From: RUG563 sp964549135
Lineage (GTDB): Bacteria; Bacillota; Clostridia; Christensenellales; Aristaeellaceae
Assembly: GCA_964549135.1 (NCBI GenBank)
Contig: CAZJUJ010000006.1
Span: forward strand, 1-64,000
Direction of reading: 5' to 3'
DNA length: 64,000 nucleotides
The notes under the pieces were generated by a model. That model was not told the origin of the DNA. It did not search any database and saw only the letters and a program-made list of their open reading frames with translations. Positions 16,893-25,819 of the stretch are shown piece after piece; position 1 is the stretch's first letter, and each line of letters begins with the position of its first letter. The position numbers were made by a program, and so were the translations under genes.

Positions 16893-17779
16893 CTTACAGG
16901 GGAGGTCCAGGCGCGGTTGCCCTGGGCGTCGGTAATTTCGGCGCGGACAAAGGTATCGGCGTCCTGGAGTTCATAGGTGCTTTCGGTCATGGCGTGGCCC
17001 CTGCGGCAGCGGCCGGTCACCCAGGGCGAATCGGAGTAGAAGATAATCTGCTCGGCGGGGGAGCAGTGCAGGGAAAACACGCCGTTTTCCAGCACGGCCG
17101 ATTCAATTCTCGGCCCCTGGGAGGCATAGACCCGGCCGTTTTTCAGCGCGTCCAATACGCTTTCCCGGGTCAGCACAGGGGCGCTGAGCATCAGGAAGGC
17201 GGCGCATTGATCGCCGTTATAAAAATGCGCGTCATCCCCGGCCACCACCGGCAGGCAGCAGCCATCGCCATTACATAGATCCAGCACGGCGGAGGAATCC
17301 GCCCGACTGGCATTCCACGGCGGCTGGGAAACCTGATTAAAAATCTCCACCGCGCAGACGCCCTGGGCCTTCAGCGCCTGAATAACCTCGGGCTCATTCA
17401 GGCTCCAGGCGGGATGCGCCAGAATCACGGCGGCCTGCTGGGAGAGCAGCGCCCTGATCCCGTTTTCCGGGCTTTCCATGATCCCGGGGAAATCCATGAT
17501 TCCCTCCTGCACGCCGATGCCCACCAGATGCACCGCCTGGCGATGATGCAGGTTCACAAAATAATCCAGTTCAATGCCGGGCAGCAGGAGCAGCGAGGAG
17601 GGGATGGCATCGGGATCGGTCACCCGGCGATGATCGGTCAGGGCCAGAAAATCATACCCCGCCGCTTCATACAGCCGCACGGCTTCCTCCGGGCGCATGC
17701 GCCCATCGCTGTTTTTCGTATGGGTGTGCAGATTGCCCTTCCATTGGGGCAGGCGTTCGTCAATCAGCTGCTGTATCAT
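16841..17779 (-). CDS. PHP-domain phosphoesterase/hydrolase
   Basis: This 312-residue protein of the polymerase-and-histidinol-phosphatase superfamily is metal-dependent and usually hydrolyses phosphoesters. The metal-binding motif NLHTHTKNSDGRM lies at residues 16-28, followed by FLALTDHRR and AHPAWSLNEP. A C-terminal beta-rich segment (about 225-300) follows. The stop codon lies inside the right terminal hairpin of IR element C. The last dozen or so residues (RVRGVTDGDIYCGRRLL) read through element sequence, and an out-of-frame TAA stands at the point where sister copies have a stop. The natural C-terminus was therefore probably altered by the element. The start abuts the DegV stop with two bases between, suggesting an operon. 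Confidence 0.85.
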   Translation of the reverse strand: MIQQLIDERLPQWKGNLHTHTKNSDGRMRPEEAVRLYEAAGYDFLALTDHRRVTDPDAIPSSLLLLPGIELDYFVNLHHRQAVHLVGIGVQEGIMDFPGIMESPENGIRALLSQQAAVILAHPAWSLNEPEVIQALKAQGVCAVEIFNQVSQPPWNASRADSSAVLDLCNGDGCCLPVVAGDDAHFYNGDQCAAFLMLSAPVLTRESVLDALKNGRVYASQGPRIESAVLENGVFSLHCSPAEQIIFYSDSPWVTGRCRRGHAMTESTYELQDADTFVRAEITDAQGNRAWTSPVRVRGVTDGDIYCGRRLL

Positions 17780-17780
17780 T

Positions 17781-18659
17781 TCAGGCCTTCCGCTCCTTGC
17801 CCATAAAGCAGGCGGCCAGCGTGCCGGGGCCGCAATGGGCGCCGATGACCGGGCCGATCATCTGGATGCGGATATCCCGGATTTCGGGGATGCGGCTGCG
17901 GAGCAATTCGGAAAGGCGCTTGGCCTCATCCTCCACATCGCCGTGCAGGATGACCACGGTTTGCTCCTGGGGATTTTCGATATTCTCCGCCGTGCGCTCC
18001 ACCAGCGTGCGGATGGCCTTTTTCCGGCCCTGCACCTTTTCGGCGGATTCCAGCTTGCCCGCCCGGCTCATGGTGATGATGGGCTTGATATCCAGCACCG
18101 TGCCGAATACGGCGCTGGTGGCCGAAATGCGGCCGCCCCGGCGGAGATACTTCAGATCATCCACCGTAAACCAGGCCTGGGCACGCAGCCGGTTATCCCG
18201 GATCCATTGCTCCACCTCTTCCATGCTCTTGCCCGCCTCATACTGGGCATGCGCGCCCAGGATGATCAGCGTCTGGGGCGCAGAAATGCTCAGGGTATCC
18301 ACCACGATGAATTTCCGCTGGGGATATTTTTCCAGCAGCTGCTCCCGGGCGGCATAGATATTATTGATGGTGGCGGACATCTGAGAGGAAAAGGCCACGA
18401 ACAGCAGATCCTTCTCCTGAAGAATGGGCTCAAAATATTCCAGATACGCCTCCGTGGGCAATAAAGAGGTGCTGGGCGCGGCGCCGGCACGCATCCTTTC
18501 AAAAAATTCCTTCTCGCCGCCGTTCCTTCCGTTGTCATCCAGATATTCTTTTCCGTCCAGAATGTAGGGCATCCGAACCACGGGAATATTTTTTTCATCA
18601 GCGATGGCATAGTAAAGATCGCTGTCGCTGTCTGTCATAAATACATAACTCTGTTCCAT
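17781..18659 (-). CDS. DegV family fatty-acid-binding protein
   Basis: DegV (FakB-like) proteins bind fatty acids and, with FakA, channel them into phospholipid synthesis. The 292-residue protein shows MTDSDSDLYY near the N-terminus, the lipid-binding motifs STSLLPTEAYLEYFE and VAFSSQMSATINN, and the late KYLRRGGRISATSA. The start is the ATG at 18659 behind AAGGAGGAAAAGCCCGC. A longer in-frame start lies in IR element D and upstream of the promoter, so it was rejected. No fakA-like kinase is in the window. Confidence 0.92.
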   Translation of the reverse strand: MEQSYVFMTDSDSDLYYAIADEKNIPVVRMPYILDGKEYLDDNGRNGGEKEFFERMRAGAAPSTSLLPTEAYLEYFEPILQEKDLLFVAFSSQMSATINNIYAAREQLLEKYPQRKFIVVDTLSISAPQTLIILGAHAQYEAGKSMEEVEQWIRDNRLRAQAWFTVDDLKYLRRGGRISATSAVFGTVLDIKPIITMSRAGKLESAEKVQGRKKAIRTLVERTAENIENPQEQTVVILHGDVEDEAKRLSELLRSRIPEIRDIRIQMIGPVIGAHCGPGTLAACFMGKERKA

Positions 18660-18695
18660 GCGGGCTTTTCCTCCTTCAATTCTGATTTCACTTTC

Positions 18696-18724
18696 ATTGT
18701 ACCCTGTTTTTGCAAAAAAAGCAA
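18696..18724 (-). promoter_or_regulatory. Sigma-A promoter for the DegV-PHP operon
   Basis: On the minus strand TTGCTT (18724-18719), a 17-base spacer and TACAAT (18701-18696) lie about 40 bases upstream of the DegV start. Confidence 0.7.
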
Positions 18725-18744
18725 CAATTTCCGACAGGATGGGA

Positions 18745-19208
18745 GAGAAACGGGGAATTATTTTGCCGGGGAAAGAGACGGGATTTTTGCGGGAGGAGAC
18801 TTTTGCGTCAAAAGTCCCCTCCCGCACCCTCCCGAAAACCTGCTCTGGATGTTACCTGGAAGGCTCCTGCCAAATTGAATGCCAGATCAGCAAAAGGGAA
18901 TAGCGATTAGAAAAACCGTAGCATTGTCTTCACGTTTAATGGAGCATTGCTGATTTGCTTCTAACCGCTTGTTTCCTTTTGCTTCACTGGCATCCAATTT
19001 GGCAAGAACCTTCCATGAAACATCCCGCGCCGGTTTGCAAGATGAAGTTTCTGTGAAGATCGATGCCTTACGTTCCTTTGCTGATCTGGCATTCAATCTG
19101 GTTATAGCCCTCCAAGCACCATCCAGAGCCGGTTTTCGGGAGGGTGCGGGAGGGTGCTTTTGACACAAAAGCATCCTCCCGCAATATTTTCCCCCGTATC
19201 CCGTTCCC
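18745..19208. repeat. IR element copy D (complete, doubled right arm)
   Basis: The left hairpin is at 18789-18825 (GAGAC/GTCCC type). The centre, near 18915-18955, is GTAGCATTG...CATTGCTG. The right arm carries the inner module twice, including GATGAAGTTTCTGTGAAGATC, which is the reverse complement of the extra module in the left arm of copy C. The right hairpin is at 19146-19182 (ATGC/GCAT type). Copies C and D are therefore in opposite orientation around the PHP-DegV pair. The right flank reaches the penicillin-binding protein stop codon. Confidence 0.9.
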
Positions 19209-19211
19209 ATC

Positions 19212-22184
19212 CTACTGCTGGGCGTTGGCCATGGCCTGGGTCAGGCGGCTCATGGCGGCGGCCAGGGCATCGCTGGTGGGCTGATAGCTGATGACCGAGC
19301 CAAGCTCCCCGATGGCGGCGGAAAGATTCTGATACGCCCAATGCTCTGCGGGCAGCGCCGCCAATTGATTCTGGGCCTGGGCGAGCAGGCGCTGGGCATC
19401 GGGCAGCAGCTGAGACTGCACCCAGTAATCATTGCCGTAGCTAACGCCATACTGATGAACGCCGCAGCCGATAGAGCCCAGCAGCGCCGCATTGGCATTG
19501 CCGTCGGCGGTAAGGCGCAGCGTGGCATATTCGCCCAGATAATCCGCCAGCACATCGGCATATTCGCCGCCGGTGTATTCATAGAGGGGATGGCCCATGG
19601 GCAGGATGACCACGCCCTTATTGGAAACGGAGGGGCAGTATTCCGTAGCCAGCAGGCCGGTATCATTGCAGACGGACAGGGTATAATGCATCTGGCAGGA
19701 TACGGTAGGCGCATGATCGCCGGGCCAGTAATCGGTGGTGGTGCCATAGCCCATCACATCGCTGCGGCAGGCATCGGTGGCCAATTGCCCGGAAACATTG
19801 CAGGTGGTCACCTTGACCAGCCCGTAATCCGAGGGGCTGCCCTCCATAATATCCCGGTTGGAAAGCCCCATATGGATTTTTTCCATATAGGCCTTCCATA
19901 GCTTGGCGGCGCTGTTGCCGCCGGTGGTTTTGGAGGAGAGGGCCTTGTAATTATCATGGCCGATCCAGAGGGCGGAGCAATACCAGCCGGTCAGGCCGGC
20001 AAAGAAGACGCCCTTCTGATCGGAATTGGTTCCCGTTTTCCCGGCCACGGTCTGGCCGGAGATTCTGGCCGCCGAGCCCGTGCCGGAGGAGGCGTTTACC
20101 ACGCTCTTCATCATATCCACCGTCAGATACGTGGTGGAGGCCTTAAAGACCTGGCGGCGCACCTGATTGGCATGGCCGTCATAGATATTGATCATTTCGC
20201 CCTTCTCGTTTTCCTCAAAGATGCCCAGGAAGGTAATGGGGCTTTGGTAAATGCCGCCATTGCCCAATACGCCAAAGGCCACCGCCATTTCATAGGGCGT
20301 GATACCCGATGAGCCCAGGGCCAGGCCGAAGGGCGTGCGGTTGATATGCTCCTCCGATACGCCCAGACGCAGCAGGAAATCGGCCGAGCGCTCCACACCC
20401 ACAAAATTCATCAGCGCATAGGCCGCGGCGGTGTTATCGCTGCGGGTCATGGCGGTGCGCAGGGTTTCGGGGCCGCGATAGGAGGAGCCGCCGTAATTCT
20501 TCGGCCAGGTATCCTTGCCGTCGCTGCCCGTCCAGCCCTTGATGGGCAGGGGCATGTTATAAAGAATGGTGCCGGCCCCGGCCCCCAGCTCGATGGCGGG
20601 GGCATAGACAGAAATGGGCTTGATGGAGGAGCCCACGGGCATATTCATATCGGTGGCGCGGTTGAGGGTCTTGCGCTTTTCGGGCCTGTTTCTGCTGCCC
20701 ACAATGGCCTTTACCTCGCCGGTGCGGTAATCCAGCACCACCGCGGCGGCCTGGGGCTGGATGATTTCATCATAGGTGCCATCGGAATTCCGGGCGCGGT
20801 AAATGCTGTCCGAGGGATCGCGGAGGGAAGGATAGCTGCTGTAATTTTCCAGGGTTTCCTCCACCATGGTCTGGATTTCGGTATCCAGGGCCAGATACAC
20901 ATGATACCCCCCGGTGCGCAGCTTATTTTCCATTCGGGTGCGATTGGCGGAGGTATCCTCCAGTCCCTCCAGGGAAAGCAGCGCCTTTACCACATCCCGG
21001 ATGGCATATTCCACATAATGGGCATAGGGATAGAGGGAGGCCGAGGCCGGGGATTCGGCAAGCACGGCGGCGGAATCGGGGGAGAGGGCGGAAAGATACT
21101 GCTCCTTGGTGATGAACTGATTCTCATACATGCACCGAAGCACATAATCCGTCCGGTCATCGGTGATTTTTTTGTAATCGGTGGTTTCACTCTGGCGGGT
21201 GTAATAATTCCGCCGGGGATTGTAATAATAGGGATTGGTGGTAAGCCCTGCCAGCATGGCGCATTCCCGGAGGGAAAGCTCATTCAGGTTTTCCTTGCCG
21301 AAATAGCCATAGGCGGCCACCTTCACCCCGTAATAATCCTCGCCCAGATAGATGGTATTCAGATAGGATTCCAGAATTTCGCTTTTTGTATATTGGGTTT
21401 CCAGCTGCATGGCCAGATAGGCCTCCTGGATTTTGCGCTTGTAGGATTGCTCGCTGGAAAGCAGGGTATTTTTAATCAGCTGCTGGGTGATGGTAGAGCC
21501 CCCCTGCTGGGAGCCGGAAACAAAATTGGTGATGAACGCGCCGATGATGCGCTTGATATCCACGCCGTTATGGGTATAGAAGCGGGCATCCTCCACCGCC
21601 ACAAAGGCATGCTGCAGCGAAAGGGGCATGGTATCGATGGAAACCATAATGCGGTTTTCCGTGCCCCGGTATTCGGTGATCAGGCTGCCGCTGGCATCGT
21701 AGATAAAGGAGGTCTGGGCCTGATCATCAATGGCGGCCAGATCCAGGGTGGGGGCGGTTTCCATATATCCCTTGGCAATGCCCACCACCGCGCCTGCCCC
21801 AGCCAGGCCGAAAAGCAGAATCAGCAGCACCAGCATCCGGAAGGAATTGACGATGACCCCCAGCAGGAAGGAGGGCTTACGGGTGCGGGGCTTGAGGATG
21901 GTGCGCTTTTCGGGCTTTTTTTCTTCTTCTGTTTCGAAATATTCCTCCCCCGTCCAGCTTTCGCGGGGGAAATAAGCCCCTGCGCTATCTTCCGCCGGGG
22001 GATTCCCCTCGTAATAGCCGTTTCCCTCCTGACCGGTGTAGGCGTATATTTCATCGGCGGGCTGGGGATAGGCCGCGTCCTGCGCGCCCTCCTCCCAGAG
22101 GGGAGCGTCCATTTCCTCCGGGCTCCAATCCGCCGGATAGGCGGCGTTATAATCCTGCCTGCTGTCAGGCTGCTTTCGTTTCAC
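19212..22184 (-). CDS. Class A penicillin-binding protein (transglycosylase/transpeptidase)
   Basis: This 990-residue bifunctional peptidoglycan synthase has a cytoplasmic N-terminal region of about 100 residues rich in acidic and aromatic residues. A membrane anchor (FRMLVLLILLFGLAGAGAVV) is followed by a GT51 domain with the catalytic region FVAVEDARFYTHNGVD and GGSTITQQLIKN. The transpeptidase domain has SxxK (GSSIKP, about residue 516), SDN (TRSDNTAAAY) and KTG (GKTGTN, about 713). A long C-terminal extension has paired cysteines (TTCNVSGQLATDAC, VCNDTGLLATEYC). It starts at GTG behind AAGGAGGTACGCC. It is longer than typical PBP1a homologues because of the tails at both ends. Confidence 0.95.
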   Translation of the reverse strand: MKRKQPDSRQDYNAAYPADWSPEEMDAPLWEEGAQDAAYPQPADEIYAYTGQEGNGYYEGNPPAEDSAGAYFPRESWTGEEYFETEEEKKPEKRTILKPRTRKPSFLLGVIVNSFRMLVLLILLFGLAGAGAVVGIAKGYMETAPTLDLAAIDDQAQTSFIYDASGSLITEYRGTENRIMVSIDTMPLSLQHAFVAVEDARFYTHNGVDIKRIIGAFITNFVSGSQQGGSTITQQLIKNTLLSSEQSYKRKIQEAYLAMQLETQYTKSEILESYLNTIYLGEDYYGVKVAAYGYFGKENLNELSLRECAMLAGLTTNPYYYNPRRNYYTRQSETTDYKKITDDRTDYVLRCMYENQFITKEQYLSALSPDSAAVLAESPASASLYPYAHYVEYAIRDVVKALLSLEGLEDTSANRTRMENKLRTGGYHVYLALDTEIQTMVEETLENYSSYPSLRDPSDSIYRARNSDGTYDEIIQPQAAAVVLDYRTGEVKAIVGSRNRPEKRKTLNRATDMNMPVGSSIKPISVYAPAIELGAGAGTILYNMPLPIKGWTGSDGKDTWPKNYGGSSYRGPETLRTAMTRSDNTAAAYALMNFVGVERSADFLLRLGVSEEHINRTPFGLALGSSGITPYEMAVAFGVLGNGGIYQSPITFLGIFEENEKGEMINIYDGHANQVRRQVFKASTTYLTVDMMKSVVNASSGTGSAARISGQTVAGKTGTNSDQKGVFFAGLTGWYCSALWIGHDNYKALSSKTTGGNSAAKLWKAYMEKIHMGLSNRDIMEGSPSDYGLVKVTTCNVSGQLATDACRSDVMGYGTTTDYWPGDHAPTVSCQMHYTLSVCNDTGLLATEYCPSVSNKGVVILPMGHPLYEYTGGEYADVLADYLGEYATLRLTADGNANAALLGSIGCGVHQYGVSYGNDYWVQSQLLPDAQRLLAQAQNQLAALPAEHWAYQNLSAAIGELGSVISYQPTSDALAAAMSRLTQAMANAQQ

Positions 22185-22225
22185 GGCGTACCTCCTTGGG
22201 CAAAAAAATCCTCTCCCGCTTCAAG

Positions 22226-22255
22226 ATTATAGCACGAACAGGCCCTCTATTACAA
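22226..22255 (-). promoter_or_regulatory. Sigma-A promoter for the penicillin-binding protein gene
   Basis: On the minus strand TTGTAA (22255-22250), an 18-base spacer and TATAAT (22231-22226) precede the GTG start at 22184. Confidence 0.7.
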
Positions 22256-22288
22256 GCGGGCGACCATAGAACGAATCACCGGCGGAAA

Positions 22289-23137
22289 TTATTGCATCCG
22301 CCGCAGAGCGAAAAGCAGAAGGGCGATGAGGAAGGCAAGGAGGGGGAAAAGCCAGCGGGATACGCGGCGGGGAAGATTCCTGCCCGGCGCGGGCCGTTTT
22401 TTCTGCACCGGCGGGGGAAGGAGGATTTCCGTGGGGCTCTGGCTATCCTTTGGCGGGGCGGGGTCTTCCGGCTGCGCGGGCGGGGCGGGCTCCTCCTGGG
22501 GCAGGGGAAATTTTCTCTCGTTCAGGAAGGGCAGAAACTGATCCCGCACTTGCCTTTCCAGGGGATGAATGAAAAATACATTCCGGGCGTTGAGCAATTC
22601 CATTCTTTCCGCCCGGAGGGCCGCGGCCTTTTTCGGCATGCCGCAAAGGGCCCTGATCCCGCCCGGGGTATCCAGATGCAATTCATGCAACAGGCACGCC
22701 GGGGCCAGCAGCCGGATGGCGAAAATATCCGCCGCATAATCATCCAATTCCGCCGGGTTTTCCATCAGATCGCCCTCGTTTTCCCGGCTCTGGTATGTCC
22801 GCACCCCGCCGGGCAGGCTCCTGGTGGCATGGGAAAGAAAAAAGTGGCCCAGCTCATGGGCCACCGCAAAACGAACGCCGTCTTCATCCAGCCTTCCGGA
22901 ATCATAAAAGATATGCCATCTGCCCCGGATTTTCAGCGATCGGCAGGGCCCGCTCCCCGCTGCTTGCAGAAGCTGCATCAGACGGGGCTGGGCCGCATCG
23001 GGAAACAGGGAATGAAGCTCTATTCCCTGATCCTGGGCCAGGGAAAGCACATCTGCCGGGAGCCGCTTTTCTCTCAGCTGCAAAAGCGCCCGCCAGGCCA
23101 TATCCCGGGCATCCTGGTATCGCCGGTAGGTATTCAT
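22289..23137 (-). CDS. ImmA/IrrE-like zinc metallopeptidase with C-terminal membrane anchor
   Basis: This 282-residue protein has a COG2856 (ImmA/IrrE) type zinc peptidase domain in residues about 25-185, identified by VAHELGHFFLSHATR (HExxH) and a downstream acidic residue in ENEGDLMENPAELDDYAADIFA. Such peptidases cleave repressors or regulators. A Pro-rich linker (about 205-250) leads to a C-terminal hydrophobic helix (LFPLLAFLIALLLFAL), so it looks tail-anchored with the peptidase in the cytoplasm. It follows the ECF sigma/anti-sigma pair on the same strand, 51 bases downstream. A role in releasing the sigma factor or acting on the anti-sigma factor is a hypothesis from context. Confidence 0.82.
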   Translation of the reverse strand: MNTYRRYQDARDMAWRALLQLREKRLPADVLSLAQDQGIELHSLFPDAAQPRLMQLLQAAGSGPCRSLKIRGRWHIFYDSGRLDEDGVRFAVAHELGHFFLSHATRSLPGGVRTYQSRENEGDLMENPAELDDYAADIFAIRLLAPACLLHELHLDTPGGIRALCGMPKKAAALRAERMELLNARNVFFIHPLERQVRDQFLPFLNERKFPLPQEEPAPPAQPEDPAPPKDSQSPTEILLPPPVQKKRPAPGRNLPRRVSRWLFPLLAFLIALLLFALRRMQ

Positions 23138-23188
23138 CGAATCCTTCCTTTTCGCTGCATGGCTTCCGCCCCGGGGCAGGGGCCGCCC

Positions 23189-24139
23189 TTATTGCAGCGC
23201 CTCCTCAAAGGCCTCAAAGAATTCCGGGCATGCCCAGGTGCCGCAGCCCATCAGGCGCTCGCCGTTTACGGCCATTTGCAGCACCAGCCCGTTTTCCAAC
23301 TGGATCAGCAGGGATTGATTGGTTTCCCCGCTGCCTGCCCGCAGAAAGCTGGCGTTATTCAGCAGCACGCTGATCAGCTCCTGGGCCTTGGCCGCATCGT
23401 TAATGGCGCCGATCCCGGAAATTTCCAGGGCCACCGCCCTTTTCGCCTGCAGCGTGGAGGACAGGGATTCGCTGCCCACCAGCGCGCTGTCCCCAAAGGA
23501 GACCCGCTGGAAAACCCGCAGGCTGCCATTAACCCGGGCGGCCGCCATGGCCCCGTTCATTCCGCGAACGGCGTACACCGTTTCCCCGGCCTGCACCGTA
23601 TTGGAGCAGATGCCGTTTTTCCCGGCAAGGGCGGGCTCGCTGGTGAATTGCTCTACCGTGCCCAGCGCATCCCCCAGCAGCGCTTCGGAAATGCCGGTGG
23701 GGTTGGTAAGCAAACGGTAATACCGCCCGTTTACCCCAATCAGCGGGAAATTGCCGCCGCTGGCCGGGGCCCAGATGCTGCGGAAGGAGGGATTTTTTCC
23801 CGTGCGGATGCTGATGCTGCCCGGGGGCACATCCAGCGCCAGCTTTTCGCCCTGGGGCAGATTGCTGCCTGCGGCCAGGGTATCAATCAGGGGCTGATGG
23901 GTGGGCTGGGGGGAAGAGGGGGCCTGCAGCGAGGGCAAAACGCCCCATACCGCGCCAAGCAGCACCAGGCATGCGCACAGCGCGGGGATCAGCCGCCGGG
24001 CCGGAACGGAAAAAACGCCCTTTTTCTTTTTGCCCTGGGCGGCCTCAAGAATTTTCCGCTTCAGCCGCTCATCCGCCTGAAGGCCGGTGGAATCGGCCAT
24101 TTGCGGCAATTGCTTCAGCCTTTCCTCCACGCTCTTCAT
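23189..24139 (-). CDS. Membrane-anchored putative anti-sigma factor
   Basis: This 316-residue single-pass membrane protein has a short cytoplasmic N-terminus (about 45 residues, ERLKQLPQMADSTGLQADERLKR in two parts) and a transmembrane helix near residues 50-70. The extracytoplasmic domain of about 245 residues has no domain I recognise. Its start overlaps the stop of the ECF sigma gene by ATGA, the standard arrangement for a sigma/anti-sigma pair. I infer that the N-terminus binds the sigma factor and the outer domain senses an envelope signal. No zinc-binding HxxxCxxC motif is present. Confidence 0.7.
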   Translation of the reverse strand: MKSVEERLKQLPQMADSTGLQADERLKRKILEAAQGKKKKGVFSVPARRLIPALCACLVLLGAVWGVLPSLQAPSSPQPTHQPLIDTLAAGSNLPQGEKLALDVPPGSISIRTGKNPSFRSIWAPASGGNFPLIGVNGRYYRLLTNPTGISEALLGDALGTVEQFTSEPALAGKNGICSNTVQAGETVYAVRGMNGAMAAARVNGSLRVFQRVSFGDSALVGSESLSSTLQAKRAVALEISGIGAINDAAKAQELISVLLNNASFLRAGSGETNQSLLIQLENGLVLQMAVNGERLMGCGTWACPEFFEAFEEALQ

Positions 24140-24666
24140 TGCGCTCCACTCTCCTTTAAAATATCCTCTAATTTCTTTCGTCCTCTGGACAGACGGCTGG
24201 AAATGGTGCCCTCCGGCACGCCCAGCATTTCGGCGATCTCGGCGATGCCGTAGCCCTGATAATAATGAAGCAGGATCACATCCCGGAAATCAGCGGGCAG
24301 ACGGCGGATGGCGGCAAGCAATTCCTGCCGCTCCAGCCTTTCCTCCATCTGATCGGGGGCGGGGGCCAATTCCATGGCCGGGCTGCCCAGCACCACCCGC
24401 TTTACCCAGGCGGCGCGCCATAAATCCCGGCAGCGGTTCAGCGCCACCTTCAGCAGCCATGCCTTTTCCCGCCCGGGGGTCAATTCCGGCGTGTGGGTGA
24501 TGAGACGCACGAATACATCCTGCGTCACATCCTCCGCCTGCTGGCGATCCCCCAGGTAAAAATAGCTGACACGCAGGACGTCGCTGGCGTATTTTTCATA
24601 CAGCGCTTCAAAAAGGCCTTCATCCATCCGGCCTTCTTTCGTCTGCCCTGCAGCCTGTTCATTCAT
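24136..24666 (-). CDS. ECF-type RNA polymerase sigma factor
   Basis: This sigma-70 family ECF factor of about 176 residues has region 2 (FEALYEKYASDVLRVSYFYLGDRQQAEDVTQDVF in parts) with the DVTQDVFVR core. Region 4 has LPADFRDVILLHYYQGY and the helix-turn-helix IAEMLGVPEGTISSRLSRGRKKL. Two starts are possible: ATG 24666 after GGGAAGGG, or ATG 24627 after AGAAGG. Both fall downstream of the sigma-A promoter at 24740-24768, which excludes the longest frame. It is translationally coupled to the membrane anti-sigma gene, and an ImmA-like peptidase follows. Confidence 0.9.
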   Translation of the reverse strand: MNEQAAGQTKEGRMDEGLFEALYEKYASDVLRVSYFYLGDRQQAEDVTQDVFVRLITHTPELTPGREKAWLLKVALNRCRDLWRAAWVKRVVLGSPAMELAPAPDQMEERLERQELLAAIRRLPADFRDVILLHYYQGYGIAEIAEMLGVPEGTISSRLSRGRKKLEDILKESGAQ

Positions 24667-24739
24667 ACAACGCAATACCCTTCCCAATTCTTGCACGTTC
24701 GGGCAAATAATTCTTTCCTTTTTTCTGCCCTTCCCGTTT

Positions 24740-24768
24740 ATTATAAACCAGAGGCGAGGATGGGTCAA
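24740..24768 (-). promoter_or_regulatory. Sigma-A promoter for the ECF sigma operon
   Basis: On the minus strand TTGACC (24768-24763), exactly 17 bases and TATAAT (24745-24740) form a near-consensus promoter about 75 bases upstream of the sigma gene. Confidence 0.8.
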
Positions 24769-24939
24769 GGCGTCTTTGGCCCGCTTAAGCCACCTCTGCC
24801 GATTTTTTACATTTTTTCCGCCCGCGCCTTTGGGGCAATGCTATTGTGCCCCGGAACAGGCAAAACCCTGCATCACGATGCGGAAAATGCCGCCGGCGAA
24901 AAAGGGCGCTTTTGGGCGGCTGCTGCCGAAGAAGTTTAC

Positions 24940-24968
24940 TTGTTTTGCCGCCCTCAACGTGATACAAT
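24940..24968 (+). promoter_or_regulatory. Sigma-A promoter for the lipoprotein gene
   Basis: TTGTTT (24940-24945), a 17-base spacer and TACAAT (24963-24968) stand 35 bases upstream of the TTG start at 25004. Confidence 0.65.
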
Positions 24969-25003
24969 AAAGGCGATCTTTCCGAATCAGGAGGTGCTGC
25001 TTT

Positions 25004-25819
25004 TTGCGAAAAATCACCGTGATCCTCGTTTGCCTTTTGCTGGCGCTTCTGCTGACGGGCTGCGCCGCGCCGCAGGGGGCAGATTCCTCCCCGACGCCGA
25101 ATGTTGTGGAGGCGCCGAAAATTGAGGGCGACGGCCCCCTGGCCCGGCAGGCGAAGAAAATCATGGCTCCCTATGAAGCACAGCTTGAGCGCACGGCGCT
25201 TAAATGTCAGGGCAATCTGACCTATACCATCCCCGGCGATATGCTCAATGCCTTTACCCAGGATGCCCTGGAAACCGGCGCACAGCCCGAAAACGGGCGC
25301 TATCAGTTTGTCTGGCGGCAATCCGGGCAGCATACCTATCAGGCTACCGGGCTGGAGGTGCAGCAGCAGGTGGACAGCGCCGCCGCCCAGGCAACCCCCG
25401 ATCCCATGGGGGATGCGCCCATGGACGGGCAGCAGATGGGCGATTTTTCCGTCAGCGGCGGCGGCTATTTTGAGCGCAGCCGCGCCTATGATGTGGCGGC
25501 CGATCTTTCCGGCGGCACCATGGAAATGACCGATACCCTGGACGGCAATACCACCGGCCATGAATTCTTTGCCTTCTCCTGCCGCGAGGATGCGCTGTAT
25601 TTCGTGGACGCCGCCCTGGATTTTTCCGCCGGGCTGGATGGCCTGGAAAACTCGGGCGCGTATCTGGTGGCTGCAGGCGTGATCAAGGAAAATGCACTGG
25701 AAATCGTGGAATACCGCGCTGCAAACCGGGAAAGCATCCCCACCCCCGAAACCCTGGATATGCAGGCGCTCCTTCGCCAAATCACCCCCGTCACCCACCT
25801 GACCGTGGGGGAGAAATGA
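25004..25819 (+). CDS. Putative lipoprotein of unknown function
   Basis: This 271-residue exported protein has a clear lipobox: the signal segment VILVCLLLALLLTGC places the lipidated Cys at about residue 22. The mature part begins with a Pro/Ser/Thr stretch and has no family I recognise; it is acidic and beta-rich by appearance (GGGYFERSRAYDVAADLSGG). It starts at TTG behind CAGGAGGTGCTGC. It is divergent from the ECF sigma operon with a shared upstream region and so could belong to that regulon. Its TGA runs directly into the CGGGGAACGGGGG flank of IR element E. Confidence 0.8.
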   Translation: MRKITVILVCLLLALLLTGCAAPQGADSSPTPNVVEAPKIEGDGPLARQAKKIMAPYEAQLERTALKCQGNLTYTIPGDMLNAFTQDALETGAQPENGRYQFVWRQSGQHTYQATGLEVQQQVDSAAAQATPDPMGDAPMDGQQMGDFSVSGGGYFERSRAYDVAADLSGGTMEMTDTLDGNTTGHEFFAFSCREDALYFVDAALDFSAGLDGLENSGAYLVAAGVIKENALEIVEYRAANRESIPTPETLDMQALLRQITPVTHLTVGEK

